From NCBI RefSeq assembly GCF_023023025.1, contig NZ_CP095481.1, forward strand, positions 4,464,001 through 4,528,000: DNA of 64,000 nt, given 5' to 3'. Below are positions 41,081 through 50,553 of this stretch, in pieces. The stretch comes from Amycolatopsis sp. WQ 127309. Its GTDB lineage: Bacteria > Actinomycetota > Actinomycetes > Mycobacteriales > Pseudonocardiaceae. Within the stretch, counting starts at the first letter, position 1; every line of letters starts with the position of its first letter. The notes under the pieces were generated by a model. It was not told where the DNA came from and did no database searches. It saw only the letters and a list, made by a program, of their open reading frames with translations. The translations under genes and the position numbers were made by a program.

Positions 41081-41905
41081 GTGGATTTCGCTTTGGCACC
41101 CCGGACCCCGTCGCGAACCGCCCCCGCCGAGGCGGCGCCCGAGCCCTGGGCGCCGCCGGCGCTCCGGCTGGTGTGCCTGGACATCGACGACACCCTCATC
41201 GACTGCACCGCCGCGATCCGCCGCAGCCTCCACATCCTCACCGGCCGGGGTGATCTCTGGCCGTTGTGGGACCTGATCACCGAAGAGCACGTCGCGCTCG
41301 TCGTCGCGGGGGAGATCGACTACGCGACCATGCACCAGCGCCGCACGGACTGTTTCCTGGCGGAGCTCGGCATCCTCGCCGACGACGAGCAGGTGCGGTC
41401 GTTCGAACGCCGCCGCCGCGAGCTGCTCGACACGTCGTGGCAGCTGTTCGACGACGTCCTCGAGTGCCTGGAGTGGCTGCGCGCCGCCGGTCTCGTCCTG
41501 GCCGCCGTGACGAACGCGTCAGGTGTCCACCAGCGCAAGAAAATCGCCGATCTCGGCCTCGCGCCGTTCTTCGATCACGTCGCCATCGCCGGCGAGCTGG
41601 GCGTGGCGAAACCCGATCCGGTGATGTTCCACACGGTCTGCCTCGGCCTGGGCTGCGCACCCGCCCAGGCCGTGCACGTCGGGGACAAACTCGACACGGA
41701 CGCGATCGGCGCCCGCGACGCCGGCCTCGGCGCGGTCTGGCTGGACCGCGACGGCATCGGCGAGCGCGCCCCCGAGGGCGTCCACACGGTAGCCGGCCTC
41801 GCCGAGCTGCCTGAGCTGCTGGTTTCGGAGTACGCGACGATCGGCGTCCCCGCTCAGCGCCGCAGTGACACCCCCGCGTTCACCGTCCGGAACGGCGTGC
41901 TCTAG
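41081..41905 (+). CDS. HAD-superfamily phosphatase
   Basis: The 274-residue product is a haloacid-dehalogenase-type hydrolase. The nucleophile motif is CLDIDDTLID (about residues 31-40, first Asp catalytic), motif II lies in AAVTNASG, the Lys in GVAKPDPVMF and the final acidic motif in HVGDKLDTD. A helical cap (about 45-130) sits between motifs I and II. The phosphorylated substrate is unknown. GTG at 41081 is used with leaderless spacing to TAGCCT. A 30-residue Pro/Ala-rich N-terminus precedes the domain. Confidence 0.88.
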   Translation: MDFALAPRTPSRTAPAEAAPEPWAPPALRLVCLDIDDTLIDCTAAIRRSLHILTGRGDLWPLWDLITEEHVALVVAGEIDYATMHQRRTDCFLAELGILADDEQVRSFERRRRELLDTSWQLFDDVLECLEWLRAAGLVLAAVTNASGVHQRKKIADLGLAPFFDHVAIAGELGVAKPDPVMFHTVCLGLGCAPAQAVHVGDKLDTDAIGARDAGLGAVWLDRDGIGERAPEGVHTVAGLAELPELLVSEYATIGVPAQRRSDTPAFTVRNGVL

Positions 41906-41964
41906 TATTTCTTCTCGTGCGGTGCTGAGCCAGACCGGTAGTTCAGGTCGGCAGAGTACCTCAC

Positions 41965-42036
41965 TGGGGTATGGTGTAATTGGCAGCACGACTGGTTCTG
42001 GTCCAGTTAGTCTAGGTTCGAGTCCTGGTACCCCAG
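41965..42036 (+). tRNA. tRNA-Gln (CTG)
   Basis: The 72-nt cloverleaf has acceptor arms TGGGGTA (41965-41971) and TACCCCA (42029-42035), with discriminator G42036. The anticodon stem ACTGG/CCAGT encloses the loop TTCTGGT with anticodon CTG at 41998-42000. The T-arm contains GGTTCGAGTCC. CCA is not encoded. It would be charged through GluRS plus GatCAB in this organism. Confidence 0.95.
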
Positions 42037-42137
42037 CTGCGGAGAGTGACCCCCCTGCAGAGCGAGAAATCGCCTCTGGTAAGTTCTCTCCAGCAAGAAA
42101 AACAGAAAAGCCCCTGGGAGACCAGGGAAGTTCCTAA

Positions 42138-42213
42138 GCCCCCGTCGTCTAGCGGCCTAGGACGCCGGCCTCTCACGCCGGTAGCGTGGGTTCGAATCCC
42201 ATCGGGGGTACCA
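42138..42213 (+). tRNA. tRNA-Glu (CTC), CCA encoded
   Basis: Acceptor GCCCCCG (42138-42144) pairs with CGGGGGT (42203-42209), discriminator A42210 and CCA at 42211-42213. The anticodon stem CCGGC/GCCGG holds the loop CTCTCAC with anticodon CTC at 42172-42174. The T-arm has GGTTCGAATCC. It has a terminator 14 nt downstream and a recombinase remnant abutting its 3' side, the usual integration target of actinobacterial elements. Confidence 0.96.
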
Positions 42214-42226
42214 ACAGCTACTACGC

Positions 42227-42259
42227 AAGCCTCGTTGACCCTGGTCAACGAGGCTTTTT
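42227..42259 (+). terminator. tRNA-Glu terminator
   Basis: AAGCCTCGTTGAC (42227-42239) pairs with GTCAACGAGGCTT (42244-42256) around a CCTG loop and runs into a T5 tract (42255-42259). Confidence 0.9.
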
Positions 42260-42930
42260 GCGTGGTGGGCGTCATGGCGTCGGAGATCCTTTCCGCAGCT
42301 TGGGCCGTTTCTGGAAGTCGATCGCCAGGCGGTCCAACTGTGATCGTCACCTCGTTCCCGAGTCCGTGCACCCGAACACTCAGCCGGGTGGCTTCGAAGA
42401 GCTCGTAGAGGAGCGATCGCGGAGCCGAGGCGAGGTGCACCGCGAGGTAGGGGAGCGCTTCCAACCGGCTCAGATCGACTGAGGACGTCGGCTTGGCTTC
42501 CTCGGTCTCACTGAGGTGGCTGATCTTGGTCGCCGTGGTCTTCTTCGAGGCCTCGGCCAGGTCCGCCTCCAGGATCGCCTGTCGCTGGAGTCCGAAGAGC
42601 CGGTCGGCGTAGAAACGGCAGATGGCCTCGAGGAGTTCGTCCTCGCGGATGCGGATCGAACTCGGCAATCCGGGGTGAAGATCGGGCGCGCCGCGGTTGT
42701 TCTTGCCCGGCCAGCAGAGGTAGTACACGGCGCCCTTGCCCTTCTGGTCGCCGATCATTCGCCGCTCGCAGTCGTGGAAGACACGACCGCGCAGGGAAGT
42801 ACCTGCGTCTGGCGAGAGGGCGGCTGTTGAGGCCGGCGCCGTCACGTGATCCGCGGTTCTTGTCGACCTCGTCGAACAGCCATTTCTCGACCAGCGGTTC
42901 GTGGGCCGGCTGAGGCGACCAGACGATCAC
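42260..42930 (-). pseudogene. remnant of a serine recombinase/integrase (C-terminal part, frameshifted)
   Basis: Two minus-strand frames together resemble the C-terminal half of a large serine recombinase. The first (from about 42930 to 42840) reads IVWSPQPAHEPLVEKWLFDE and then GSRDG. After a frame change near 42840 the second reads LRGRVFHDCERRMIG, VYYLCWPGKNNRGAPD (a zinc-ribbon region, with only part of the usual Cys set: the CGRRM cysteine is replaced, giving DCERRM), a coiled segment and LPETAQAAERISDAM. The catalytic N-terminal domain is missing. The second frame has no stop until 42012, so it runs antisense through the terminator and tRNA-Glu. Base composition is less GC-rich than in neighbours. 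Confidence 0.7.
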
Positions 42931-43434
42931 CCGACACCGTCAGCGCGCGATCGAGCGACTGACCGCGGCTGCGAGGGAGTTCCCTGAGCGAGAGTCATCA
43001 CCGCCACGATGACTTACCGAAACGCCTCCAACTGCCGTTGCTGAACTACCGCCCTTTGCCGGTGCGTCCTCGGCTCACGTCTGTGGTCCGCTGTTGACGG
43101 CGGCCCCGCAGCCGTCTGAGGGCGCCGCGTTCGCGGCTTGCGGCGCGACGAACGCCTTGGTCTGAATGGGCCACGCACCGCCGGCAGCGCGAGGCAAAGG
43201 AACCCGAAGCATCCGCATAGGTCTCCCTTCACTCGAATGCCGGATAACGCGCAGATACACCCTGGCGAAGTTAGAGGGTAAATGCCTCTCGGGGACGGCG
43301 GTGAGGGCTGCGGCAACACAATCCGAGCGTCGCCTTCATCCTCGCTTTCCTGCCCTAGCAGGAAATATTCGCCTATTTCGATTGCCGCACTCCGCACGTT
43401 GGCTTCTTTCGGCGACCACAAGGCGGTTTCAACC
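42931..43434. other. intergenic region without a supported gene
   Basis: About 500 bp between the recombinase remnant and the large membrane-protein gene. It is visibly richer in A and T than the flanks. ORFs on both strands have no family resemblance and poor codon bias. It may hold the promoter of the next gene, but I see no clear boxes. Confidence 0.5.
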
Positions 43435-45828
43435 ATGCCCCTGAATCGACCCGTTCCCTTCGAACTCGGTGACGCCCGCGCCGCGCACGACCACGTTTAC
43501 GACATCGAGGTGTACGACGGCACGGACTGGGTGCCCGGCGGCCGGCTCGTCGTGCTGCGGGACATGGTGATGCACGGTGACGAACACGTGCACACCGTCG
43601 ACTACCACGGCCCCAACCACGCGCTGCTGATCCGGGGCAAGGCCGATGACCCCACGTTCCAGGCCCGGCTCAACCTGACCGACTGCGGCACGGCGCTGGT
43701 CGGGACGATCGCCACCGGCGGTGGCGCGCCGCAGGCCGTGCGCGGGACCGCGTTGACGCAGGTCTACCGCACCGAGCGGCAGCCGAAGGAAGCGCTTTCC
43801 CCGGCCTTCGAGCCGTGGGACGACTTCTCCATCAGCTCCGCGTGGGACGGCAACGAACTGAAGATCACTTACCTGCTGGGTGAGGTGGACGTCAGCGACC
43901 GCGTCCGGGTGAGCAAGGTCGACCGCGCCAAGGGCGAGACCACGCTGGAGATGGTCCCGCAGTTCGAACCACCCTTCCAGCAGGACGCCTTCACCATCGT
44001 GCTCGCCTCGGGCAACCACTCCTTCACCGGCACTCTGACCGACGCCGAGACCAACGACTACGAGTGGCGTGGCGGCACGAAGCCGGCGCCCGCCCTCGCC
44101 GCGGCCCGCGCCGCCAGGCCCGCCCGCGCGAAAGCGCTTGCCGCCGTGGCTGCGCCCGCCGCCACGAGGTCCTTGCAGGACCTGGACAACATCTCGTCGA
44201 TCCAGGTCGTCACCGACGGCAAGGGCAACCAGATCACGGTCGACTTCGCCCAGACCACCTGCGGCGGCTACTTCAACAAGTGCCTCGTCAACGCGCTGGA
44301 CGCCCAGTGGATCGAAGGCATCTACGGCCACGCCTACACCCTGCCCACGGGGGTGAAGGCGGTGTTCACCGATTCCCAGCAGTTCTTCCACGAGTACGCG
44401 GTGCTCGGAACGGGCCAGATGCTCTACGACAACCTCGGCAGCAGCGATCAGTACAAGGACGTGCTCAACCGGATCAAGCCCGACGCCATGACCGCGGTCT
44501 GGCGGGACATGGGCACGAGCACGACCGCGGGCCCGCTGTACCAGGAAGCGAGCAGCGCGCTCTACATCCAGGGCTACCGCGACGGCGTCGCGCTGATGAA
44601 GCCGTACCTGGACGACAATCCCCAGCAGTGGGCCGCGGACTACTTCACCTGGCTGACCGACACCGCCAACCTGCTCACGTGGCAGATCCAGATCGCCAGC
44701 AAGCAGTTCGACAACGTCAAGACGCGGATGTACGAGTGGTACGTCAAGCTGCAGGTCCTGGCGCCGGACAGCGACTACGGCAAGCGGTTCATGACCGTCG
44801 CCTACAGCGCGCTGCTCGGGGTGAACTACTCGAAGGCCCTGTGGTCGGAGGACCTCAAGCCGTTCCTGCTCGCCCTGATCGAAAACGCCATCGCGGGCAA
44901 GGTCGACCCGGCCGTCATGGACCAGGTGCAGCAGCAGGCGGCCCTGGAGAACCAGGAACTGCTGAAGAGCCTGATCACCACGGCCGACACGGGGTTGCAG
45001 CTGGTGGACGCCATCGCCGCCGCGCTGACCGCGTACAAGCTCAAGCAGACCCTGCAGCAGGCCGCCCAGAACCCCGCCTTGGCGGCCGCCGTGGGGCAGC
45101 AGCTCGGGCCGAAGCAGTACCAGGCGTGGAGCAACCTGACCAAGGCCGGAAAAGCCGGCGGGCTGCTGAGCATGCTGTTCTACGGCGCGTCCGCGGGGTA
45201 CCTCATCTACTCGATCGCCCAGGACGGCAAAGGCTCGCAGACGCCCAAGACCGTCGTCGAAGAGCTCAACATGGGCATTCTCGCGCTGGGGATGCTCGTG
45301 AAGGGCATCGAGAAGCTGATGTCACTGGGGGTCGGCCGGTTCCTGGAGAACTTCGCGGCGGGCGGGCAGGGTGGCGCGTTCCGCGCCTTCGCCGGTGACC
45401 TCGCCCTCTGGTTCCAGGAGGGCGGCAAGATCGTCCCGGTCGGCAAGGCCGGGAAGGCGTTCGTGGCCGTCTTCGGGGAGAACTCCGCGGAGTTCATGGC
45501 CCGGCGCATCGGTCCCGCCATGGCCATCTGCGGCCTCGTGCTGGCGGCGTTCACGCTGTACGCGGCCATCAAGTCCGGCGACGAGCGCGACATCGTGTTC
45601 GAGTCGTTGAACGCCTTCTTCGCGCTGGCCACGGTCGTCCTGATCGGCTTCGAGCTGATGAGCTTCGCGTGGGCGGGGCCGGTCGGCCTGGCCATCGCGG
45701 TCATCGGCGTGCTCGTCGTGCTGACCCAGTTCATCTGGAACCAGATCGACCCGCCGAAGCCCCCGCCGGACCCGATCACCCAGTTCGTGGGGGGCCCGAT
45801 GGCGCAGCGGGGTTACGCCACGGCGTGA
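43435..45828 (+). CDS. large protein with beta-rich N-terminus and hydrophobic C-terminus, unknown function
   Basis: I do not recognise this 797-residue protein. Residues 20-115 and 130-215 look like two beta-sandwich units (the second ends SFTGTLTDAETNDYEWRGG). An Ala-rich linker (216-245) follows, then a mixed region (250-400) with Cys276 and Cys283, then long helices (400-570). Five hydrophobic segments lie near 575-595, 611-628, 694-712, 724-742 and 744-767. The end is Pro-rich (IDPPKPPPDPITQFV). There is no signal peptide. The layout suggests a soluble protein that inserts into membranes, such as a pore former, but that is inference. ATG 43435 follows AAGGCGG. The Hint-domain gene follows after 74 nt. 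Confidence 0.8.
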   Translation: MPLNRPVPFELGDARAAHDHVYDIEVYDGTDWVPGGRLVVLRDMVMHGDEHVHTVDYHGPNHALLIRGKADDPTFQARLNLTDCGTALVGTIATGGGAPQAVRGTALTQVYRTERQPKEALSPAFEPWDDFSISSAWDGNELKITYLLGEVDVSDRVRVSKVDRAKGETTLEMVPQFEPPFQQDAFTIVLASGNHSFTGTLTDAETNDYEWRGGTKPAPALAAARAARPARAKALAAVAAPAATRSLQDLDNISSIQVVTDGKGNQITVDFAQTTCGGYFNKCLVNALDAQWIEGIYGHAYTLPTGVKAVFTDSQQFFHEYAVLGTGQMLYDNLGSSDQYKDVLNRIKPDAMTAVWRDMGTSTTAGPLYQEASSALYIQGYRDGVALMKPYLDDNPQQWAADYFTWLTDTANLLTWQIQIASKQFDNVKTRMYEWYVKLQVLAPDSDYGKRFMTVAYSALLGVNYSKALWSEDLKPFLLALIENAIAGKVDPAVMDQVQQQAALENQELLKSLITTADTGLQLVDAIAAALTAYKLKQTLQQAAQNPALAAAVGQQLGPKQYQAWSNLTKAGKAGGLLSMLFYGASAGYLIYSIAQDGKGSQTPKTVVEELNMGILALGMLVKGIEKLMSLGVGRFLENFAAGGQGGAFRAFAGDLALWFQEGGKIVPVGKAGKAFVAVFGENSAEFMARRIGPAMAICGLVLAAFTLYAAIKSGDERDIVFESLNAFFALATVVLIGFELMSFAWAGPVGLAIAVIGVLVVLTQFIWNQIDPPKPPPDPITQFVGGPMAQRGYATA

Positions 45829-45902
45829 GCGGCCCGGTCGAGCCGGTCTTCGGGCCGGCTCGACCCCCGTCGCCGGATCCGCAGTCACGAGCAGGGAGCC
45901 CG

Positions 45903-48230
45903 ATGTTCATCGCACTGTCCCGGCCGCGCCTCGCGCTGGCCGGAACCGCCGACCCCGTCATCGAAGCCGTCGTCAACCTGATGCCGGACTACAGCGCCGG
46001 CCGGCGCCAGCACGCGCTCTACGTCAACAAGCTGCGGAGTGCCCTGCCCGGCAACCGATCGCAGGTCTTCGGCACCGGGCCGTCGTTCCGCAGCGTGTTC
46101 TTCCGCGACTGGCAGCCGGACCCGCTGCTGGCGATGACCGACGACACCGGTCTGAGCGCGCAGTGGTGGAGCAACTTCTCGGCGGTCGTGCTGTGCCAGG
46201 CCATCACGGACCTGGGCAGCGACATCCGCGGGCAGATGCTGTCCGGGAAGATCGACGACGAGGTCGCCTCCTACAACCGGACCCTGCGGGCCCGGTCGTC
46301 GCGCGTGTACGCGAAGGTCCTCGCCGCCACCTACGAGCCCCTGATCGCCCTGCTGCGCCAGGTGAATCGCGACACGGCCCGGCGGCAGTTCCACGATGCG
46401 CTGCTGGACAACGTGCTCAGCCGCCAGCTGTGGTACCAGGCCGGCCAGTGGACCAGCCCGGACTGGGAGATGTTCAACCAGTACGCCAAGTACCTCGCGC
46501 TGGGCGCGTCGGACGTCGAGATGGACACGTTGATCGGCGAGCTGCTGGCGGCCGGGCTGCCGATCCCGGGCTCGGTGGACCGGCAGGGCTGGCGCTCCTA
46601 CTCCGAGCAACTGCGCGACAAGCCGACCGTCGACCTCGCCGACATCCGGACCGAGTGCGCGGGCCCGGTCACCGAGACGACGTCGATCCCGACCACCGGG
46701 CCGGGAGGTTCCGCCCGGATGCCCGACGGGAACTCCTACGAGTTCACCGCCAACGGCCGGCCCGGCGCCCGGTACCGGCGCCCGCCGGGCGGCTCGTGCT
46801 TCACCGGTGGCACCCAGGTGCTCGACGGCGCCGGTCGCGCGGTCCCGCTGCGGCTGGTGAAGCGGGGCGACACCGTGCTGACCCGGGACGGCACCGCGAC
46901 CGTGGCCTACGTCGCCCAACCCCTGCGCGGCGAGCGCCCGCTGTACCGGCTGACCGGCGGCGGCCCGGTGTTCGCCGGTACCCACCCATTCCTGAACGCG
47001 GCGCCCGGCGACGACGTCCCGAAGGTGCTCGCCGTGCAGCCGGACGCGCTGGCGTGGGACGTGCCGACCCTCGGCGAGACCGGCATCGGCCCGCTCGAGC
47101 CGGGCAGTCTGGTGCTGTCCCGCGGCGCGGGAGAGGCGAAACCGCCGGTCACCACGGCGGTCACCGGGGTGGAGGAGGTCACCCGGATCGAGGACGAGAC
47201 CTACCTCTACGACGTGCGGCTCGCCGCCGAAACGGGAACCCGGCAGGAGTTCTGGGCTGGTGACGGTGACCGGTTCCACCTCGTGGCGCCCGAATACCCG
47301 GTGCTGGACGAGGCCGGTCCGGCGGCGGCCACGGTGGTGGCCGTGATGGCGGGTCTCCTGGCTTCCGGCGGGCCGGAGCAGGCGGGCTGGCCGGCGTGGA
47401 TCACCGCCCGCGTCCACGAGAGCGGCGCCGGTATCTTCCGCGACGCGCTGACCGAAGCGCTCACGACGACGCCGTCGTTCGGGGCTCCCGCACCGCCCGG
47501 CCCGGTCCACGACCGCATCGACCGCCTTTACCACGAAGTCAGCGACGCCCCGGCGGAAACGGCGTCGGTGGTGGCGGGCCTGTTCGACGGCCTGTTGGCC
47601 TCGGCCGGGCAATGGCTGGCGTCGGTCGTCACGCTCGGCTGGCGCACGTCTTCGTCGCCGGGCGACGAAGTCATCGCGGTCACGGTCTTCGACGCCGCCC
47701 TGACGCCGGTGAGCCCGGTCCCCGCCGGCACCGCGGTCCGGCTCGACGTCACCGCCACGGGGCACGATTCGAGCGACGGGACCTGCCTGTGGGACCGGCG
47801 TGGCCGGGCCAACACCGCCTTCCACCGCTACTTCGACCAGATCGTCCACCTCGACGCGGCCGGGAGCGGCGACCCCGCCGACCTGTCGTTCGCCATCACG
47901 GCCGACGGCGGGACCACGCCGCTGCTGTCCGCGATGGTCCCCGGCGTGCTGTGCGAAACCGCGCCGGCGTTGCGGTCGGCGTCCCTGCGCGACCCGTTCG
48001 GCACGGTGGTCGGCGCCATCCGCTTCGACACCCGGCTCTTGGATCGCGACACCGCGGCCCGCGAACTCGGCGCCGGCGGACTGTGGACCGGGGAAGCGGC
48101 CCGGGCTTATGCCGACGCTCTCGGCGGCGCGATGGTCGAGCCGATCCTGTCGAGACTGCGGCGGTTGGGGCCGACAGCCGAGCAGCACCACGACGAGACG
48201 CGAGGCCCGGCCGGTGAGGTGGACAGCTGA
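45903..48230 (+). CDS. Hint-domain (hedgehog/intein-like) protein, unknown function
   Basis: The 775-residue product has a central Hint module (about 297-430). Cys299 in SCFTGGTQVLDG is the expected first nucleophile, then LRLVKRGDTVLTRDG, then the block-B GTHPF (His361) and a final strand ETYLYDVRL. The usual C-terminal HN pair of inteins is not seen, so splicing is doubtful and hedgehog-like self-cleavage more likely. Residues 1-290 are mostly helical and the 340 after the Hint domain are unfamiliar. There is no signal peptide. ATG 45903 follows GGGAG. With the gene 74 nt upstream it probably forms a two-gene unit. Confidence 0.8.
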   Translation: MFIALSRPRLALAGTADPVIEAVVNLMPDYSAGRRQHALYVNKLRSALPGNRSQVFGTGPSFRSVFFRDWQPDPLLAMTDDTGLSAQWWSNFSAVVLCQAITDLGSDIRGQMLSGKIDDEVASYNRTLRARSSRVYAKVLAATYEPLIALLRQVNRDTARRQFHDALLDNVLSRQLWYQAGQWTSPDWEMFNQYAKYLALGASDVEMDTLIGELLAAGLPIPGSVDRQGWRSYSEQLRDKPTVDLADIRTECAGPVTETTSIPTTGPGGSARMPDGNSYEFTANGRPGARYRRPPGGSCFTGGTQVLDGAGRAVPLRLVKRGDTVLTRDGTATVAYVAQPLRGERPLYRLTGGGPVFAGTHPFLNAAPGDDVPKVLAVQPDALAWDVPTLGETGIGPLEPGSLVLSRGAGEAKPPVTTAVTGVEEVTRIEDETYLYDVRLAAETGTRQEFWAGDGDRFHLVAPEYPVLDEAGPAAATVVAVMAGLLASGGPEQAGWPAWITARVHESGAGIFRDALTEALTTTPSFGAPAPPGPVHDRIDRLYHEVSDAPAETASVVAGLFDGLLASAGQWLASVVTLGWRTSSSPGDEVIAVTVFDAALTPVSPVPAGTAVRLDVTATGHDSSDGTCLWDRRGRANTAFHRYFDQIVHLDAAGSGDPADLSFAITADGGTTPLLSAMVPGVLCETAPALRSASLRDPFGTVVGAIRFDTRLLDRDTAARELGAGGLWTGEAARAYADALGGAMVEPILSRLRRLGPTAEQHHDETRGPAGEVDS

Positions 48231-49062
48231 CCGCGTCGGCCCTTCGAAGCCGGACGCCTACGCCCGCGAGGCGGGGCTCGCAGCATCGCTTTCCCCAAGG
48301 ACCTCATTGCTGTCTTGGCCGCGCGCTGCACGACGGGTGCTCCACCTTGGTGAAAGCGGTTACGGGGTCGCGGCCGGCGAGGTGCATCGACCGCCGGACG
48401 AGATGGAGTCCTCGGAGGAGTTCGCTGTCGTGGGCGGTCGAGGATCAACGGCTCGACGGGGTTTCCGCCACGATCCTGACCATCCGTTATCCGGTGAGCC
48501 CATCGATCGAGACGACGTGGTCACGGATCGGCAGGCCGGGCAGCTGCTCGGGTTGAGCCGGACGACGACCACCCGACATCGCCGGCGTGCCTTCGAGCAG
48601 CAGGCCGAGGCCGCGGCCGAGTATTCCGGCCAGGATCTGCCCTGAGCCGGCTGAATCACGGCGGCCCCAGTGCCTGCGTGCCTTGGACAACGGCCGGCCG
48701 GACCGCCGCCGAGATCCTCGAGGCCCCGGACACCACGCTGACCGTCCTCACCGGCTACGGCGAAACATGCGCCGGTCGCTGATCGCCTCCGCCGCGTCGC
48801 CGGCCGCGAAACTGGTACCGGTGCTGCGGGATTCGGTGGCCGGCAGCGTCAAGAGCGCGACGGCGTTGTACCACCGGGCGACCGAACTCCGGGGCCCGGT
48901 CGTGCCCGTTTGCCGGAGCGGAAGGCCGGCTGGAAGCGCTCGGTTCAGCCGACTTCACTGTCGTAGCCCCGAGTGACTCGAACCGGTCGACCGGAGTTTC
49001 CCGATCCGGGTTCAAGCGGGAGTTTCGACCGAGTGCGGTGCCGGTGGTCGAGGTCTGGGACC
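48231..49062. other. intergenic region, possibly degenerate sequence
   Basis: About 830 bp with no ORF I can support. Frames are short, overlap heavily and lack a start with an SD. The stretch may hold decayed genes or mobile-element debris, in keeping with its place next to the unusual two-gene unit, but no family can be named. Confidence 0.4.
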
Positions 49063-49584
49063 TCAGACGTGATACGGGCCGTTGTCCCCGAGGTCCGGGC
49101 TGACGTGCGGGTGCGGTCCGCCCTGGCCGGGTACCGGGGTGACCGTCGGCTGCCACGACGCGTCGGACGGCGTGCGTCGCCGGGACGGGGTCTCGGCGTC
49201 GGCCGTCGGCTGGCCGAGTGGGTCGGCAGCGGCACGCTCGTTTGCGTGGAAGTGCGTCTCGACGAGGTTGTCCTGGCGCCGGCGGGCCAGCACCGAGAGG
49301 GTCGCCGCGTGCGCCACGGCCAGCAGCAGCAGGAACACGCCGATCCGGCCGACGAGCGCGGCCGTCGAGCCCGACCACCCGGGCCCGATCACCGAGAGCA
49401 GGGCCAGCAGGCCGAAGGCGACCAGGTGGAAGACCGTCACCACCATCCACGCCATCGACCCGGACCCGCCACCGCCGTCCGGGCCGCGCAGGTAGCGCCG
49501 GCCGCCGCGGTAGAGGACCTGGCCGTCCGCCACCACGAAGATCACTCCGATGATCAGGAAACCGGTGAGCTCGTTGTCGGCCAT
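49063..49584 (-). CDS. small membrane protein
   Basis: The 173-residue product has three hydrophobic segments (about residues 7-22, 45-68 and 78-100), then a polar, Pro-rich cytoplasmic or external tail of about 70 residues rich in His, Asp and Pro (the end reads HPHVSPDLGDNGPYHV). I do not recognise the family. ATG at 49584 has GGAGGAGG about 6 nt upstream. A GGGTAC hexamer at about 49609-49614 on the minus strand could be a sigma-B-type -10 but its -35 is poor. Confidence 0.7.
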   Translation of the reverse strand: MADNELTGFLIIGVIFVVADGQVLYRGGRRYLRGPDGGGGSGSMAWMVVTVFHLVAFGLLALLSVIGPGWSGSTAALVGRIGVFLLLLAVAHAATLSVLARRRQDNLVETHFHANERAAADPLGQPTADAETPSRRRTPSDASWQPTVTPVPGQGGPHPHVSPDLGDNGPYHV

Positions 49585-49738
49585 CGCCGCCTCCTCCTTT
49601 TGGTCTGGGTACCCGCGAACAGCGGCGCGGTCGTTCACCGCATCGAGCGAGGTTCCGTCTCGTGGTCACGCAACCGGCCATGACCGCGAACTCCGGTCGG
49701 TCCGGGTTCACGGTCATGGCCGGCCGGCGTCCTCGGCG

Positions 49739-50212
49739 TCAGCCGATGGGGAGCACGGTAAGCCCACCGAGGAGGTCGTTCACCAGCACCGACAGGCTCA
49801 GCAGCAGCCGCTGCAGCAACGCGTTCAGCAAACCCGCGACGGGAGGGAGCGACTGCCGGGGCTCCAGCTGGGTGGCCAGCTTGTCGACCCCTTGGCGGGC
49901 CTCGGTGTTCTCCTGCTTCGCCGTGGCGGCGCTGTTCCGCGCCGACGTCTGAACGGTGTACCGCTTGCCCTGCGTCAGATCGGTCAGCAACGGGTCGAGC
50001 TCGCCGATCGTGGACCGCACGCCCGGCAGGTTGCCGTTGTCCGCACGAGAGGACAACTGGTCACGCAACTGCTGAACGGTCGAGGCCGCGCTGGTGGTGC
50101 TGGAGGAGCCACTACCACCCGGGCCGCCCGCCGAGGCCGTCCCGACGCCGGCCAGCGCCACGGACACCGTGGTGGCGAGCACCGTCAGCGCGCGAATCAC
50201 GTTGTTTCTCAT
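49739..50212 (-). CDS. secreted protein of unknown function
   Basis: A 157-residue product with an N-terminal Sec signal (RALTVLATTVSVALAGVG, cleavage near TASA-G at about residue 28) and a Gly/Ser-rich linker. The mature part is helical and polar, with a hydrophobic C-terminal stretch (LLNALLQRLLLSLSVLVNDL, about 128-147). No family is recognised. ATG at 50212 has AAGGAG 8 nt upstream; the ORF continuing to 50785 upstream is non-coding. It diverges from the small secreted protein at 50951, separated by 738 nt. Confidence 0.75.
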   Translation of the reverse strand: MRNNVIRALTVLATTVSVALAGVGTASAGGPGGSGSSSTTSAASTVQQLRDQLSSRADNGNLPGVRSTIGELDPLLTDLTQGKRYTVQTSARNSAATAKQENTEARQGVDKLATQLEPRQSLPPVAGLLNALLQRLLLSLSVLVNDLLGGLTVLPIG

Positions 50213-50528
50213 TTTTCGTACTCCTTCGGAATGCCGGATGCCGACCAGCTCATCGTGATCTCCCTGACGTGGAATGGCGAGCCGGTGTTCCGCCGTGTGC
50301 GCGTTCACCGATTCCGCACCGTGTACACGCGGCTCGTATTTCCCGCGGCAAACATGAGATCGGTGTGAACGCGCTGATACGCAATCTCCAAAGTCTGTGA
50401 CGTTCCGTGCCTGTCTCACGCTTTCGTGGTCCACCTTCCCGCGTGATCGGGTAAAGTGCAGATGATTCGTCGGCTCGGTGTGATCGTTGTCGATCGACCG
50501 AGGTGGCCGGGGCGCACCCGTTGGAGGA

Positions 50529-50553
50529 GTTTCAAGCTCGCTGCGACGGGTAA
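50529..50553 (+). promoter_or_regulatory. sigma-B/sigma-F-type promoter (GTTT-N15-GGGTAA)
   Basis: GTTT at 50529-50532 and GGGTAA at 50548-50553 with a 15-bp spacer match the consensus of Streptomyces and mycobacterial sigma-B/F family promoters. The 738-nt gap at 50213-50950 holds no other feature I can support. The next gene downstream is the small secreted protein at 50951, so its 5' UTR would be about 390 nt if this is its promoter. Confidence 0.55.

Noticed and set aside
42012..42255. C-terminal part of the recombinase frame through tRNA-Glu
   Set aside because: The residues are antisense to the terminator and tRNA-Glu and cannot be native recombinase sequence.
43014..43436. 140-codon minus-strand ORF before the large membrane protein
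   Set aside because: It has no family similarity, no SD and low-complexity Pro/Arg content at the C-terminus.
48231..49062. Transposase or other mobile-gene remnants
   Set aside because: I looked for conserved transposase motifs in all frames and could not support any. The region is left as unexplained.
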